From assembly GCA_032717465.1 (NCBI GenBank), contig JAVRFU010000128.1, forward strand, positions 105,410 to 169,409: a stretch of DNA of 64,000 nucleotides, written 5' to 3'. Under the pieces are notes generated by a model. That model was not told the DNA's origin. It saw nothing but the letters and a program-made list of their open reading frames with translations, and did no database searches. How positions within the stretch are numbered: position 1 is the stretch's first letter; each line of letters opens with the position of its first letter. Origin of the DNA: Coenobita brevimanus (Eukaryota; Arthropoda; Malacostraca; Decapoda; Coenobitidae). A program made the translations under genes and the position numbers. This document shows, in pieces, positions 1 through 11,775 of this stretch.

Positions 1-227
1 ACCAAGGCCGAGATAGTCGTTTTTTTGCAGCTTATTTCCGGTAGTTCAGTGAAAGAATTAAACTTACAGCTCTACATCATTTCCATACCACTTCTTCGTG
101 ACTAGCACCATTCTAGTGTTAACCCCTTGTCACAACGCAAAATTTAAGAAAGAGATTGCAATTTTACGCCAAGTTAGAGTGAACAGGGTATAGTAGTGAT
201 GCTGCAACACACTTATATTTGTCCTCC

Positions 228-475
228 TGTTTACAGGTCAGTCCACACGCAGTCCTTAGGTCACGTCTTCCATAGAGCAGGTAACACATGGACAGCCAGC
301 GTAACTAAATGGCAGACCAGAGACGGAGTGAGAGGATGAGGCACACAGAGAACAAGATAGAGATGATACTCGCAGATCCACCGAGCAGGGACGGAACGAG
401 TTAACAACCAAAGGATCGGAGTGGAGACAGGTGAGAGGGGTCCTTATCCTGCAGTGGTGTGTCACAGGCTGATGA
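228..475 (+). repeat. Dispersed repeat with GAT-type tail, copy 1
   Basis: This segment resembles 1940-2112 in the same orientation. Shared stretches include the text around GTTAACAA and the run GTGGTGTGTCACAGGCTGAT. Both copies run straight into GAT-type trinucleotide repeats, the layout expected of the 3' end of a non-LTR retrotransposon with a microsatellite tail. No coding frame can be assigned. The shared sequence is seen directly; the retroelement origin is inference. Confidence 0.5.
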
Positions 476-810
476 TGATAATGATGATGATGAAGACGGA
501 TGTTGCTGCTGATGATGTTGATGCTGCTGCTGATGATGTTGATGCTGCTGCTGATGATGATGTTGATGCAAACTCTAGAATATGGTTATATGATAGTGAT
601 GTATTTGATGATAATGGTGATGATATTGATATAACTTCTGTACTACATTTTTTACAGTGTTGGGATGGTGATGACATGCTGCTGCTGCTGACGATGATGA
701 TGATGATGATGATGATGACGACGAAGAAGATGATGATGGTGATGATTACGACAACGAAGACGACGACGACGATGACGACGACGACGATGATGATGACGAC
801 GATCTTCAAG
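469..810 (+). repeat. GAT/GAC trinucleotide-rich low-complexity tract
   Basis: Imperfect (GAT)n, (GCT)n and (GAC)n runs fill this stretch. Open frames across it encode only Met/Asp/Thr or Ile/Val runs and are not genes. Confidence 0.9.
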
Positions 811-870
811 TCATTGGCTGAGTCACCTCTCCCATTCCTTTCTGTTTAACTTCGTGTTTTGGTGACTGGG

Positions 871-872
<2 letters not shown>

Positions 873-938
<66 letters not shown>
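873..938 (+). repeat. (TG)33 microsatellite
   Basis: An uninterrupted dinucleotide run of 66 nt. Confidence 0.97.
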
Positions 939-939
<1 letters not shown>

Positions 940-940
<1 letters not shown>

Positions 941-1420
941 TGCTTCTGTTCGTGTATGTATATCTTGGTTGATGATACCATAGTTATTCAAATGGCAGAA
1001 TTATTTCCACACATTCATAGTTTTATTTCAAGTGTAAATATTAGGCCAAGAATATAGGACCTTTTACCTATACAATTACGAGACACTTACGCAATATTCT
1101 GAAAAGCTTATTACATCCCATAAATCACAGCACAGGGTTCCATAATGCACTGATCAACGTCTCTTTATGTATCGTTAGGAAGTGGATGAATATGAGTGAA
1201 GTAATACATATATTTTGGTCTTTATTTAAAGGTAAGAATTAACCTCACATATTCTTTTTTATTTTAAGGATACAACACATGATTTTCTACATTTTATCAC
1301 AGTAGCTCTAGGACCGGCCCTGACCGTCTGCTTCTCACTAACCATTTTCGGATGAGAGATGTTGTACTCATATAGGCTTTAGAGATTATAGTTAAGCCAA
1401 GTTACGTTCCACACATTGTC
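940..1420. other. Unassigned intergenic sequence
   Basis: AT-rich unique-looking sequence. I see no coding frame, RNA gene or recognisable repeat. Confidence 0.6.
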
Positions 1421-1421
1421 A

Positions 1422-1875
1422 CACACCATCACCCTCTCACACCACACCATACCATACCACCCTCCCACACCGTATCACACCACACCATACCAGTCTCTCA
1501 CTCTACACGACACGAAATCACACTCCCACACCACACAAAATCACCCTCCCACACCGCACCACCAAAAATCCTCCTCCCCTACCACACAACACCACACATA
1601 ACCGCCCTCCCACACCACACCACACCACAAAAAATCCTCCTCCCCCACCACACCATCCATAACCGCCCTCCCACACCACACCACACAAAACCACCCTCCC
1701 ACACCACACCAAACTACCAAAAAGCCTCCTCCTACACCACACCACACCACACCACAGAAAATCACCCTCACACACCACACCACACACAACCACCCTCCCA
1801 CATCACACCACACCTGACCACACAATCCTCCCCACACCACACCACACAATCCCCCACCACCACACGACACCATAC
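1422..1875 (+). repeat. CACAC/CACACC-type satellite-like tract
   Basis: About 450 bp of imperfect repeats built on CACACCACAC with CCCTCC interruptions. The frames seen here translate to repeated His/Pro/Thr or Gly/Val/Cys/Trp and are not genes. Confidence 0.85.
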
Positions 1876-1939
1876 CACACCAAGGAGATTAACCTAAGGG
1901 GCCTGAAGCTCCCGCATCTAGTAATTCTGATATTGTTTT

Positions 1940-2112
1940 CAGGTAACTCCACACACACACCTCGTGTCACGTCTTTCACAGAAGAGACAAGATGGAGAGA
2001 TCATATGATGCAGATCTACCGAGCAAGGACGGAACAAGTTAACAATCAATGGATCAGAGTGGAGAAAGGTGAGAGGGTCCTTATCATGCAGTGGTGTGTC
2101 ACAGGCTGATAG
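1940..2112 (+). repeat. Dispersed repeat with GAT-type tail, copy 2
   Basis: Second copy of the repeat at 228-475, again ending in (GAT)-type repeats (to about 2160). Confidence 0.5.
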
Positions 2113-2214
2113 TGATGATATTGATGGTGATAATGATGTTGATGCTGATGGTGGTGATGCTTTAACCTCTCAACGTATGAGGTTACAGAATGCACAGTGA
2201 GGCTGCATAGCCAG

Positions 2215-2835
2215 GAAATGGAAGAATATGAGTGCATTTAAGTATTTATGTAATGTGATGAATAAGGATGGAAGATTAGAGGATGAAGTGACTGAAATGA
2301 TACGTCAGGGAAGGAGGGTTGCTTGTTCTCTAAAAAGCAGTGATTAGGAAGAGGGAACTGAGGATGAAAGTATGAAAAAAAAGGGCACTGCATGCTGTGA
2401 TTCCCACTTTAAAGTATGGAAGTGAAGCTTGGATCTTGCTGGAAGGACACAAGTCAAGAGTGAGAGCGGTGGAAATGAGCTACTTGAGAGGAGCATGTGG
2501 AGTCTCATAGAGAGACAGACAGACAAATGGGCAGATGAAGGAGCGTTGTGATGCTGATGTGGATGAGACTGAAAGCGTTAAGAGAAACACTTCGAGATGG
2601 TTTGGCCATGTGGAGAGGATGGCGAATAAGAAAATGACTAGAAGAGTGCACATGAGTTAGCTGGAAGGATAGAGGGGGAGGGGGAGACCGACGATGAGAT
2701 GGAGGGAAAGAGTAGAAACATATGAGTGCGATACTTGAGCTAAATGGTAGAGGACAGTACATCATGAAGGCGATTTGCTTGTGGTCACCCCTTACGGGAT
2801 TAAGGCGTCTGGCTATAGATAAACAGATATAGATA
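2215..2835 (+). pseudogene. Decayed RTE family A reverse transcriptase, 3' part
   Basis: Read forward with frameshifts and stops, this segment encodes the C-terminal region of the family A RT protein. Recognisable pieces are KYLCNVMNKDG near 2247, SEAWILLEGHKSRVRAVEM near 2420-2475, RWFGHVERM near 2598 and the terminal GKAICLWSPL-type end near 2775. It stops in the family's 3' end (GGCGTCTGGCTATAGATA). It is clearly older than the copies at 7.6 and 27.8 kb, which are nearly open. The 5' end is lost. Confidence 0.8.
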
Positions 2836-2847
2836 AATAGATAGATA

Positions 2848-3000
2848 GGTAGGTGATAATGATAATATGATATTGATGATGATGATGATGATGATGATGA
2901 GAATGGTAATGATAATGAGAATGACGGTGTATATAATGATGATGATGATAATGACGACGACAGCTATGATGATGATGAGGAGGAGGATATTGATGATGAT
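2848..3000 (+). repeat. (GAT)n microsatellite
   Basis: Imperfect GAT/AAT repeats with a core (GAT)8 near 2869-2900. Confidence 0.9.
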
Positions 3001-3398
3001 TTTTGTCGGCAGGTGGAAGGACGAAACAGCAGGAACTCTACCATCGGTCCAAGCATCCACGATTCCACATCCATCCATCCATCCATCTTGCTTGATGTTA
3101 AAAGCTAAGTCTATTTAACCTAAGTAGTACCAATTGCTTCTTCATAAGCTTTCCAGCTGTCTGAACAGATCTGCAGTAGCTTTTAACTTCTAGAATAACT
3201 CGGTTCTGGTACTCAGTTTGGTACTTTTATTTTCCTTTCATCAGAACTGCCGCGGCAGATTTTGAGAAAAGTCCCTCAAGTAACTCCTATTATTTTTTTA
3301 CTAGGTTTCTAATGATGTCCATAGATCCGTTGTTGCTTTAATAGTTTCCTAGACAACACAGTCTTGGCGCTGTTCTCTGCCACCCTATTATACCATGT
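3000..3398. other. Unassigned intergenic sequence
   Basis: Contains a short (CATC)n run near 3068-3088 and otherwise nothing recognisable. Confidence 0.55.
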
Positions 3399-3399
3399 C

Positions 3400-3718
3400 A
3401 TATAAAGGAGCGTTGTGGTGTTGATGTGGATGTGATAGGAAGCGTTATGAGGAACACACTGAGGTGGTTTGGCCATGTGGAGAGGATGGAGGGTGAAAGA
3501 CTGACGAAGAGAGTGTATGTGAGTGAGGTGGAGGGGGAAAGAGGGATGGAGGCCGAGGATGAGATGGAGAGATGGAGAGGTATATGAGAGGGGGGTGTGG
3601 GTTGGGAGCAGGGGAGTGAAATGGCGGGGGACAGGGCGACTTGGAGGCGATTTGTTTGTGGCCACCCCAAACGGGATTGAGGCGTCTGGCAATAGATAGA
3701 TAGATAGATAGATATAGT
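3400..3718 (+). mobile_element. RTE family A, 5'-truncated 3' end with GATA tail
   Basis: About 315 bp nearly identical to the 3' ends of the copies at 7.6, 27.8 and 35.7 kb. It begins in the KERCGVDVDVIGS coding segment and ends in CAAACGGGATTGAGGCGTCTGGCAATAGATAGATAGATA. The GATA run is the element's tail. This is a typical short target-primed reverse transcription product. Confidence 0.9.
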
Positions 3719-3719
3719 G

Positions 3720-4205
3720 CTCTCGCTCGCTTGCTCTGTACGCTCGCTCGCTTGAACAATAAATCACTGAAGAAAAGGTGGTATAAAGCCCCCTAAGCCG
3801 CCACAGTATTATAACCCTCGGTATGCAGTCCGTTCCCTGCGGCCTTGTAACTTTGTGTACCCGAAGCGCTTACAAAATAACTTGAAATAATTTTCCTATC
3901 GTAACTATACTCGTTTCACTTTAAGTTGGCCTGAGTTGTTTTTGTTGTTCTTATTACATCTTAGGCTCCTCTGGATGTGAACCCAGTGTTATGTTGAAGG
4001 ATTGTCTGTGTTGTGGTGGTGTGGTGCAGGAAGTGAGTGGGTGTGCTGTGGTGTGGGGGTGCCACTTTGCAGTATGAATACAGGGGATTGTATGTGTGTT
4101 ATATTTTGTGTTAGTATTGTAGCAGGGAAGGTTGGTGTACTCGTGTCTCTGGGTTCGGTAGTGTCTGAAGGGTGTATGTCTGGTGGTGGCACATGAAGGA
4201 TGCTG
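3720..4205. other. Unassigned intergenic sequence
   Basis: No gene or repeat recognised. Open frames here, such as 3989-4192 on the minus strand, look like chance. Confidence 0.5.
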
Positions 4206-4209
4206 TTTG

Positions 4210-4465
4210 GTAGAAAGTTTTGGCTGGCTGGGGTGTCTGTGTGTTTATGTATGTGTTTGGTATAGAAAGTTTTGGCTGGCCGGGGTGTCTGTGTGTTTAT
4301 GTATGTGTTTGGTATAGAAAGTTTTGGCTGGCTGGGGTGTGTGCATGTTTATGTATGTGTTTGGTATAGAAAGTTTTGGCTGGCTGGGGTGTCTGTGTGT
4401 TTATGTATGTGTTTGGCAGAAAGTTTTGGCTGGCTGGGGTGTTTGTGAGTTTGTGAATGTGTCTG
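4210..4465 (+). repeat. 52-bp minisatellite, about 4.7 copies
   Basis: The motif AGAAAGTTTTGGCTGGCTGG recurs at 4212, 4264, 4316, 4368 and 4418 (periods 52, 52, 52, 50). Each is followed by GGGTGTCTGTGTGTTTATGT and TTTGGTAT. Confidence 0.93.
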
Positions 4466-4811
4466 GGAAGTGTAGAGTCGGGTGGAGGAGGGGATATGTT
4501 GCAAAGATACTCTGTGTAGTGTTGGGCGGTTGTTCGATTTTGTTTGTGGAGAGGATGATGCAACATAAGGTTACAAAGGTGGGACGGATCTTGAGCTGAA
4601 GTGATGAACTGTGTGCCTCTCATATTCACTTGGTCTCTGACTGAAATTAGTTATGTTTCTTGGTGTAGGCTGTCAGTACTTGTGGTCTTAGTGTCTTCTG
4701 CTATCAAGGTATTGTTTTCTGTTCTTTAAAGCTCCTTCGTGTTTGTGTTGGATATGATTACGGCTCAGCTTGTGCGGCAGTAATTCACGGTTGTTTTAAT
4801 GTATTACTTAT

Positions 4812-4975
4812 AAGTGGAGGATGGAGTTGGGATGTATATGAGAGAGGGTGTGTGTGAATTAGGGGGAGTGATGCATAATGACGGGGGACAGGGTGGCATA
4901 GAGGCGACTTGTTTGTGGCCACCTCTTACGGGATTAAGTCGTCTGGCTATAGATAGATGGATAGACAGATAGCTT
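4812..4975 (+). mobile_element. RTE 3'-end fragment with GATA tail
   Basis: About 160 bp diverged from family A but sharing its terminal sequence (GGCGAC, TTGTTTGTGGCCACC, GGGATTAAG, GTCTGGCTATAGATAGAT). It is severely 5' truncated. Confidence 0.8.
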
Positions 4976-4979
4976 ATAG

Positions 4980-6100
4980 TTTCCATACGGTTTGCCGAGT
5001 AGTAGCGATAGTTATCACTAGAATATGATGGTAGTCACGAATGAGTGCCGTGGAAAGGATGTTGGGCTGTAGTATTGGCTGTTTCTGCTACTGATCTGCG
5101 TGACATTCTCATATGCTTTAAATGAAACTCTGTGTCAAGTTAAAGTGAAAGGCGTGTATGTTTGTGTAGGAGGAACGAGAGACAAGGAGGTATTCTGTGG
5201 CCTGTTTTCTTTGTGCTTCCTACAAGACACAGTAATAGTTATGACGGGGCATTTTTGTGGGTCAGCACACACTTACGGCCTCTCATTATACAAGGTGGTC
5301 CATATATTACGCCACCCAGTTCTTGTGTGTTGCGGGCACGGCTCAGTGAACATTACCAGTGTCTACCCTGCATCATTATCTACGTCCCACAACCCTCTTC
5401 AGGCTTAGCTTTATAATATAGGCTTTAATTTAGGTCCATTGATTGCATGGTGGAGAATTCCCATAACTTTTTTATGCTTAGCTGTATATCATTGTATTGT
5501 ATAATCTTTTATGTCCACTGATCACACGGCTGAGCAGTAATTTGGTGAAGCGATCAGAATGTCTTAGCTCATCACAAAAGCCGTCCCCACAACACACAAG
5601 ACTGCAGAGCGCAATATACTTATCACCTATATTAAGTCAAAGCCACAGTTAAAAAGGTAATGAAACAAGACAGAAAATTTAAGTTTTCATTATTAATACT
5701 TCAGTACAAAATACATTAACAGAGACAGCAATATAAAATATGCATTCAAAAGTAGCATTTGTCCACAGAACATCCTGGACTTGCAAGGCAGATCACACCA
5801 TCACCACCAGGCTTCTCTCGGCAGGTCAGGGCAGATCACCAGCAGCAGCAGCAAGTAATCTCACGGCTGGGGAAGACACGACACCCTGCCGCCGCCGCCG
5901 CCGCCACCACCACCACACCACCAGGCATCTCAGAGTAGGGAAGACACCACACCACCGTCAGGCTTCTCACAGCAGGGCAGACCAAACTTCAGCAGGGTAT
6001 GACCAGTGTGGCAAGGAAGCAGCGTCAAGGCAGCAGACTCCAGCACGACCTGTGGACCAGATGTGTATTAGTTCAAATCAGTGTTAGCTTTAGTTATTTA
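4980..6100. other. Unassigned sequence with a CGC/CAC-rich patch
   Basis: No gene can be supported. A (CGC)n/(CAC)n patch lies near 5888-5925 and a CAG-rich patch near 5838. The frame at 5740-6087 is low complexity (poly-Arg/His) and has no recognisable domain. Confidence 0.5.
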
Positions 6101-6104
6101 ATCT

Positions 6105-7068
6105 TCTATCTATCTCTATCTATTGCCAGACGCCTCTATCCCGTTTGGGGTGGCCACAAACAAATCGCCTCCAAGTCGCCCTGTCCCCCGCCATTTCACT
6201 GCCCTGCTCCCAACTCACCCCCCTCTCTCATATACCTCTCCACCCCATCCCTCCATCTCATCCTCGGCCTCCCCTCCCTCTTCCCCCCTCCACCTCACTC
6301 ACATACATTCTCTTCGTCAGTCTTTCACCCTCCATCCTCTTCACATGGCCAAACCATCTCAGTGTGTTCTCCTAACGCTTCCTATCACATCCACATCCAC
6401 ACCACAACGCTCCTTTATATCCTCATTCGTCAGCCTGTCTCTCCATGTGACTCCACAGGCTCCTATTAAATAACTCATTTTTTCTGCTCTCACTCTTGAC
6501 TTGTGTCCTTCCAACAACGTCCAAGCTTCACTTGCATACGTTAGAGTTGGTATCACAATACTGTCATGTAGTAACTTTTTCACTTCCATGCTCACTTCCC
6601 TGTTTCTTATCACTGCTTTCAAAGAACCAGCAACCTTTCTTCCCTGCTGTACCCTTTCAAGCACTTCACCCTCCAAACCTCCATCCTTACTCATCACACT
6701 ACCCAAGTACTTAAACGTACTCACATTTTCCAATTCCTCACCATCCAACCTCGCTGCACATTCACTGACTTCACCTCTCTCACAGACCATCACTTTACTC
6801 TTCCCTACATTCACCATTAGATTCCGTTTCTTACACACTCTCCCAAACTCATCCACCAATCCTTGTAGCTCTCCTTCGTCTTCACTCAACAACACAGTAT
6901 CATTTGCAAACAACAGTACAGGGAGTTTCCAAACACTACCCTTTCTCACCAGGGCCACTCCAACATCCACTACCCTACCTTGTACCTCTTTTATTACCCC
7001 ATCCATGTACAGATTGAACAACCATGGAGACATGACACATCCCTGTTTCAACCCAACCTTCAAAGCGT
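6105..7068 (-). pseudogene. RTE family A RT fragment with FAND in place of FADD
   Basis: Minus-strand copy covering the RT palm and C-terminal region. It starts inside GLKQGCVMSPWLFNLYMD near 7060 and ends at the GATA tail (TATC on the plus strand, 6105-6122). The main frame is 6359-7063. At about 6895-6915 the catalytic box reads LLFANDTVLL instead of FADD, so an essential metal-binding Asp is lost. The end after VRRTH is frameshifted relative to the intact copies. A 5'-truncated, dead retrotransposon copy. Confidence 0.9.
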
Positions 7069-7079
7069 GGACTCATTAG

Positions 7080-7560
7080 ACTGCTCAGATTCTGTTGGGA
7101 ATGGCACACAGTTAGGGAATTATATCACCAATATTTTATCCAAATTTCCCATACAGGGTGTTGCATGAAATGTTTGACAAACTTCAGAAAGTTGTTCTTG
7201 GGGCAATTTTGAGTTAAGAATTGCTGCATCAACCTGGGCTAATTTCTCGTCTATTATGCTCAGGTTCTGTAGGGAATGGCAGCAGATTAGAGACTGGTAT
7301 CGCAAAATTTTATCCCCTGCCACCACCACCAGGCCGTTTATTTTTAAATCCCCTTGTAAAACTGTAGAGATATATCGGCAGGACAGTAAATAGTGATCCT
7401 ACTCTGGTACTCTGTATGGAATTTCAGAGAGAGATGATGATGCCACTGATTCATGGGGTTATCTTTAATTTAACAAGAAACACTTTACTTACCTCTCTAT
7501 TCAGTTTGCACGAAAGTTAATGTTTAAAAGACTGATAATATATTCACGAAATTTTCTTCT
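7080..7560 (+). repeat. Pair of ~60-bp direct repeats in unassigned sequence
   Basis: Segments 7080-7142 and 7256-7318 are similar (TGCTCAGATTCTGTTGGGAATGG versus TGCTCAGGTTCTGTAGGGAATGG, then TATC and ATTTTATCC). The rest of the interval is unassigned. Confidence 0.6.
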
Positions 7561-7576
7561 TAAAATTTAATAAGTC

Positions 7577-9217
7577 TATCTATCTATCTATTGCCAGACG
7601 CCTCAATCCCGTTTGGGGTGGCCACAAACAAATCGCCTCCAAGTCGCCCTGTCCCCCGCCATTTCACTGCCGTGCTCCCAACTCACACCCCCCTCTCTCA
7701 TATACCTCTCCACCCCATCCCTCCATCTCATCCTCGGCCTCCCCCTCCCTCTTCCCCCCTCCACCTCACTCACATACACTCTCTTCGTCAGTCTTTCACC
7801 CTCCATCCTCTCCACATGGCCAAACCACCTCAGTGTGTTCCTCATAACGCTTCCTATCACATCCACATCCACACCACAACGCTCCTTTATATCCTCATTC
7901 GTCAGCCTGTCTCTCCATGTGACTCCACAGGCTCCTCTTAAATAACTCATTTCCACTGCTCTCACTCTTGACCTATGTCCTTCCAACAACGTCCAAGCTT
8001 CACTTCCGTACGTTAGAGTTGGTATCACAATACTGTCATGTAGTAACTTTTTCACTTCCATGCTCACTTCCCTGTTTCTTATCACTGCTTTCAAAGAACC
8101 AGCAACCTTTCTTCCCTGCTGTACCCTTTCAAGCACTTCACCCTCCAAACCTCCATCCTTACTCATCACACTACCCAAGTACTTAAACGTACTCACATTT
8201 TCCAATTCCTCACCATCCAACCTCGCTGTCCATTCACTGACTTCACCTCTCTCAAAGACCATCACTTTACTCTTCGCTACATTCACCTTTAGATTCCGTT
8301 TCTTACACACTCTCCCAAACTCATCCACCAAGCCTTGCAGCTCCCCTTCGTCTTCACTCAACAACACAGTATCATCTGCAAACAACAGTACAGGGAGTTT
8401 CCAAACACTACCCTCTCTCACCAGGGCCACTCCAACATCCACTACCCTACCTTGTACCTCTTTTATTACCCCATCCATGTACAGATTGAACAACCATGGA
8501 GACATGACACATCCCTGTTTCAACCCAACCTTCAAAGAGAAAAATTCACTTAGTTCACCATCCACACGCACTACAGCCTTTGCACCATTGTACATACTCT
8601 TCACAGCATTCAACAACTTCCCATCTACTCCATATATTCTTATCACTTTCCACAATCCTTGTCTATCCACCCTGTCATATGCTTTCTCCAAATCCATGAA
8701 AGCTGCATACAACTTCTTTCCCTTCTCTAGAAACTTTTCCACTAAAGATCTAAGAATGAATATCTGATCTACACAACCTCTTCCCTTCCTAAAGCCTCCC
8801 TGTTCTTCTCCAACTAATTTCTCTGTTCTTTCTCTAACTCTGTCAATAAGTATCCTACCATACACTTTTCCTATTATACTAAGAAGACAGATGCCCCTAT
8901 GATTACCACACACTTCTTTTTCCCCTTTTCCTTTGTACAAGTGAATAATTATACCTGACTTCCAATCCTCTGGGACTCTACCTTCCTCCCAGGCCAATCT
9001 GCACATCTTCCACATCCATTCTACTACTATCTCTCCCCCATGCTTCAGCATTTCACCACACACTCCATCAATTCCTGGGGCTTTCCCCGATTTAACTTTC
9101 TTCATTGCTTCCACAACTTCTATCCTACTGATTTCTTCCTGTCTTCTCACCTCTCTCCTTCTCCCAGCCATTCCCCAGCCACTTATACTCGCATTACTTC
9201 CATCCTCTATGTTCTCT
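7577..9217 (-). pseudogene. RTE family A retrotransposon, RT domain open, endonuclease missing
   Basis: The frame 7603-9171 gives 522 residues of reverse transcriptase. It would copy the element's RNA at a nicked target. Visible boxes in order: KSGKAPGIDGVCGEM, FRGI-type NHRGICLLSIIGKVYG, GGFRKGRGCVDQIF, FMDLEKAYDRVDR, GLKQGCVMSPWLFNLYMDG, LLFADDTVLLSEDE (intact catalytic FADD), KYLGSVMSKDGG, then the C-terminal RWFGHVERM and RGRPRMRWRDGVERY. The protein ends CGHPKRD just before the GGCGTCTGGCAATA-GATA tail. The apurinic-type endonuclease is absent because the copy is 5' truncated near 9217, where similarity to the 27.8-kb copy stops. It cannot move autonomously. Confidence 0.93.
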
Positions 9218-9225
9218 ATGTTAAT

Positions 9226-11090
9226 AAGTAAATGTTTAATTTGAAGTGTGACGTCACTGGTGCATTATAGGAGCAACGTTGAGAGATGCTGGAGATGAGT
9301 GAAGATTTTATTCTTTACGGTGTTAGTCTACTTCTTATTATGGTAATTCTTATGCCTATGTGTTTATCAGTGTTTGCTGTCATTATCGAGAGGTGTAGTC
9401 GGCTGATGTAAGTTGTAATTATTAGCTATAAGGATGATATACGGCGGTGTGTATCTTCAGGTGCCCAAGATGTCCCTTTAAACTCGAGTAAGCAGTGCTA
9501 CTTAAATCCCCTGATATTCACACCATCTGTTTAGGTTTTAAGGTCGAATGTGATCCTGTACATGGGCAGGCATAGTAGGTTAATTGGCTGGAAAAAATGA
9601 GGGGATGTGTGTAAAAACTAATGGGTAGTTTGTTTACATCGGGGATATAAACTCCGCGAGTCCCTTTAACTCTTGCAATCCCTGTGATGCCCTTTTCAGT
9701 TTATTCATAGTGCCAGAAGGCAATTTTATTCAACTTATGCAAAGTCTCTGCTATTGCAGGAGTTCAGTGAGGCTGTGCCTAACCCCTACACTTCCAGAAG
9801 TCTATACAAAGCTAAATATAATCATGAGATGGCATGAAAAAAAAAAAAATCCCTGCTCTGTGAGTTAAACTAGTGAAGACTGAAGGTATTAACATGTGTA
9901 GGAGAGACACTGGATAAAGCCTGATTGGAGATATAGTATATTGAACTGGAAGGACTGCATACCTTACATCCTTCATTAACCATTGCTGCTACCTTTAAAT
10001 AAGAATTATCATACTGAAGGTAATTACTAGCAGCCTTCATTAACATATTACTGTACTGTAATTAGGAGAGAGGTTTCATAAGTTGATTGGAAGTCAGGAG
10101 ACAGCAGGAATATACCATTACTGTTGAGGGGGATGAATTTGTGTGTAGGCTATGATATAGGAAGCATATCTCAGAATATGGATGTACAAGGTTAATCATA
10201 TCTTGTATAGTACTTACACTTTCAGATTTGATAGCTTTTCCTTTTGTAATCTTTACTGAATGATGCAATCAGTTCATGATTACACATTATATAATCTCAG
10301 ACTTCATCTGTGTCATTGTAGTTGGCTCACCTTGACAAATTTTAGTCCTTCTGCTGCTTAGTTCCTGTATCTAAGTGGCAGAATAAGACAGTATTATGGT
10401 TTTGCATCCTCCCCATAGATCTTCATTGTGATTTGCATGATAATCTAGTCTTTATCTCTAGAAACAGCTCAGCATTCAAGGTGGAGAGATGCCAGGTTTT
10501 TGTCAGTTTAGGGTGGACATGTAGTCTATATGGTTTGTCTTTATTGTTTTATGTATTCATTATTATTATTATTTTTTACTGTGGATCAAATTTAGCGATT
10601 CATCTCTTCCGTTTATAAACCGGTACAACAGATAGGCTTTCATTCTCAGTTCTCACAGAAGGTATAACCAATGAGTACTGTACTGTCTTCCTGTGCAGTG
10701 TATATTTTGTCATTTGTACTCTCATTATAAGTTTCATTAAAGAATTTGTATCATATGTTTAGTTTCTGTGTCACTCAGTGTGTTAAGTTTATGTAATATA
10801 TGGTTAATCGTTTAAGTCCTGCCGTTGGTTAGCAGACTAAGTTGCAGTTTTTACTTTCTCCCTTTATATAAGTAGCAACTGCTCTATATTCTTTCCATAG
10901 CACTTGTTCATGATTAGCATTAAACTGCAGGCTTAGGTATTCCAAGTAGCTCAGGAAATTTCGAGATATCTCCTCCTAAAGCGACATTAATAGGTACATG
11001 ACAATTTAGTTTAGTCTGTGCATGTTGTTCAATTTCCCATTTTTTGTAACATGTAAAGAAATAAAATACAGTAGAAGTTTTAGCCGCTAT
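9226..11090. other. Unassigned intergenic sequence
   Basis: Nearly 1.9 kb of AT-rich sequence without a supported gene. Around 9690-9790 there is a distant relative of the TTTTATTCAACTTATG repeat also seen near 13.6, 14.65, 49.88 and 59.6 kb. Short frames (10062-10268, 10433-10618) look like chance. Confidence 0.6.
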
Positions 11091-11096
11091 CCTTGT

Positions 11097-11215
11097 GGGG
11101 CCGCGGTAGCATGGTCAGCATAGTGCTGGCCTGCTGATCAGGAAGACCCGGGTTCAAGTCCCGGTGTGATAGAGGTTTCTTTAAAATGTGGCTGAGGGAA
11201 GTTTGCGTAGCAGGC
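11097..11215 (+). mobile_element. tRNA-derived SINE-like element
   Basis: The start resembles a tRNA. An A-box-like GTAGCATGGTCAGC (11106-11119) is followed by an anticodon-arm-like CCTGCTGATCAGG and a B-box-like GGTTCAAGTCC flanked by CCCG/CGGG (about 11149-11166). It continues past the tRNA-like part into unrelated sequence, so it is a pol III-type SINE head or fossil and not a tRNA gene. The B box carries A where consensus has G (GGTTCGANTCC). Confidence 0.6.
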
Positions 11216-11259
11216 TTTCCTTAAAACCACAAGGCCCCATACTTACACTTCAGCTCACA

Positions 11260-11712
11260 CACACCAAGACACTTACACACACTACTACATACACACACAC
11301 ATCAAGACACACACACACACTACTACATACATACACACAGCCACCTTCACACAGTAGACACACACACACTACTACATACATACACACATCAAGGCACACA
11401 CGACACGTACACAGCCACCTTCACACAGCAGACACACACACACACAGGGAGAGGGAGGGACAGACACACCACAGGCAGACAGAGAGGGGTATATACAAAA
11501 CGCAGGGAGTGAGAGAGGAGGGGGTTTTATTAAAAAGTCCAATTTTGGCATACATACACACATCAAGGCACACACGACACGTACACACCACACACACACA
11601 CACAGAGAGGGAGGGACAGACACACCACAGGCAGACAGAGAGGGACATATACAAAACACAGGGAGTGAGAGAGGAGGGGGTTTTATTAAAAAGTCCAATT
11701 TTGGTATACCTC
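11260..11712 (+). repeat. CA-rich tract with a ~176-bp tandem duplication
   Basis: CA-rich sequence containing two tandem copies of a unit with CATCAAGGCACACACGACACG (near 11389 and 11561), CACACCACAGGCAGACAGAG and GGGGGTTTTATTAAAAAGTCC. Long frames here are low complexity and on both strands. Confidence 0.8.
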
Positions 11713-11775
11713 CTGTGGCAAAATTGATATAGCCCCCCCTTTAATATTTTTTGGATATTTTCATTTAGTGCCCCC

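Noticed and set aside
4210..4465. CRISPR-like array
   Set aside because: Direct 52-bp tandem repeats without unique spacers in a eukaryotic context: a minisatellite.
5740..6087. 115-residue plus-strand frame as a possible small gene
   Set aside because: Low-complexity Arg/His/Ala sequence over CGC/CAC/CAG repeats, with no domain or supporting context.
11098..11170. A functional tRNA gene
   Set aside because: The anticodon stem is irregular, the acceptor stem ends do not pair well, and sequence continues as a SINE-like body.
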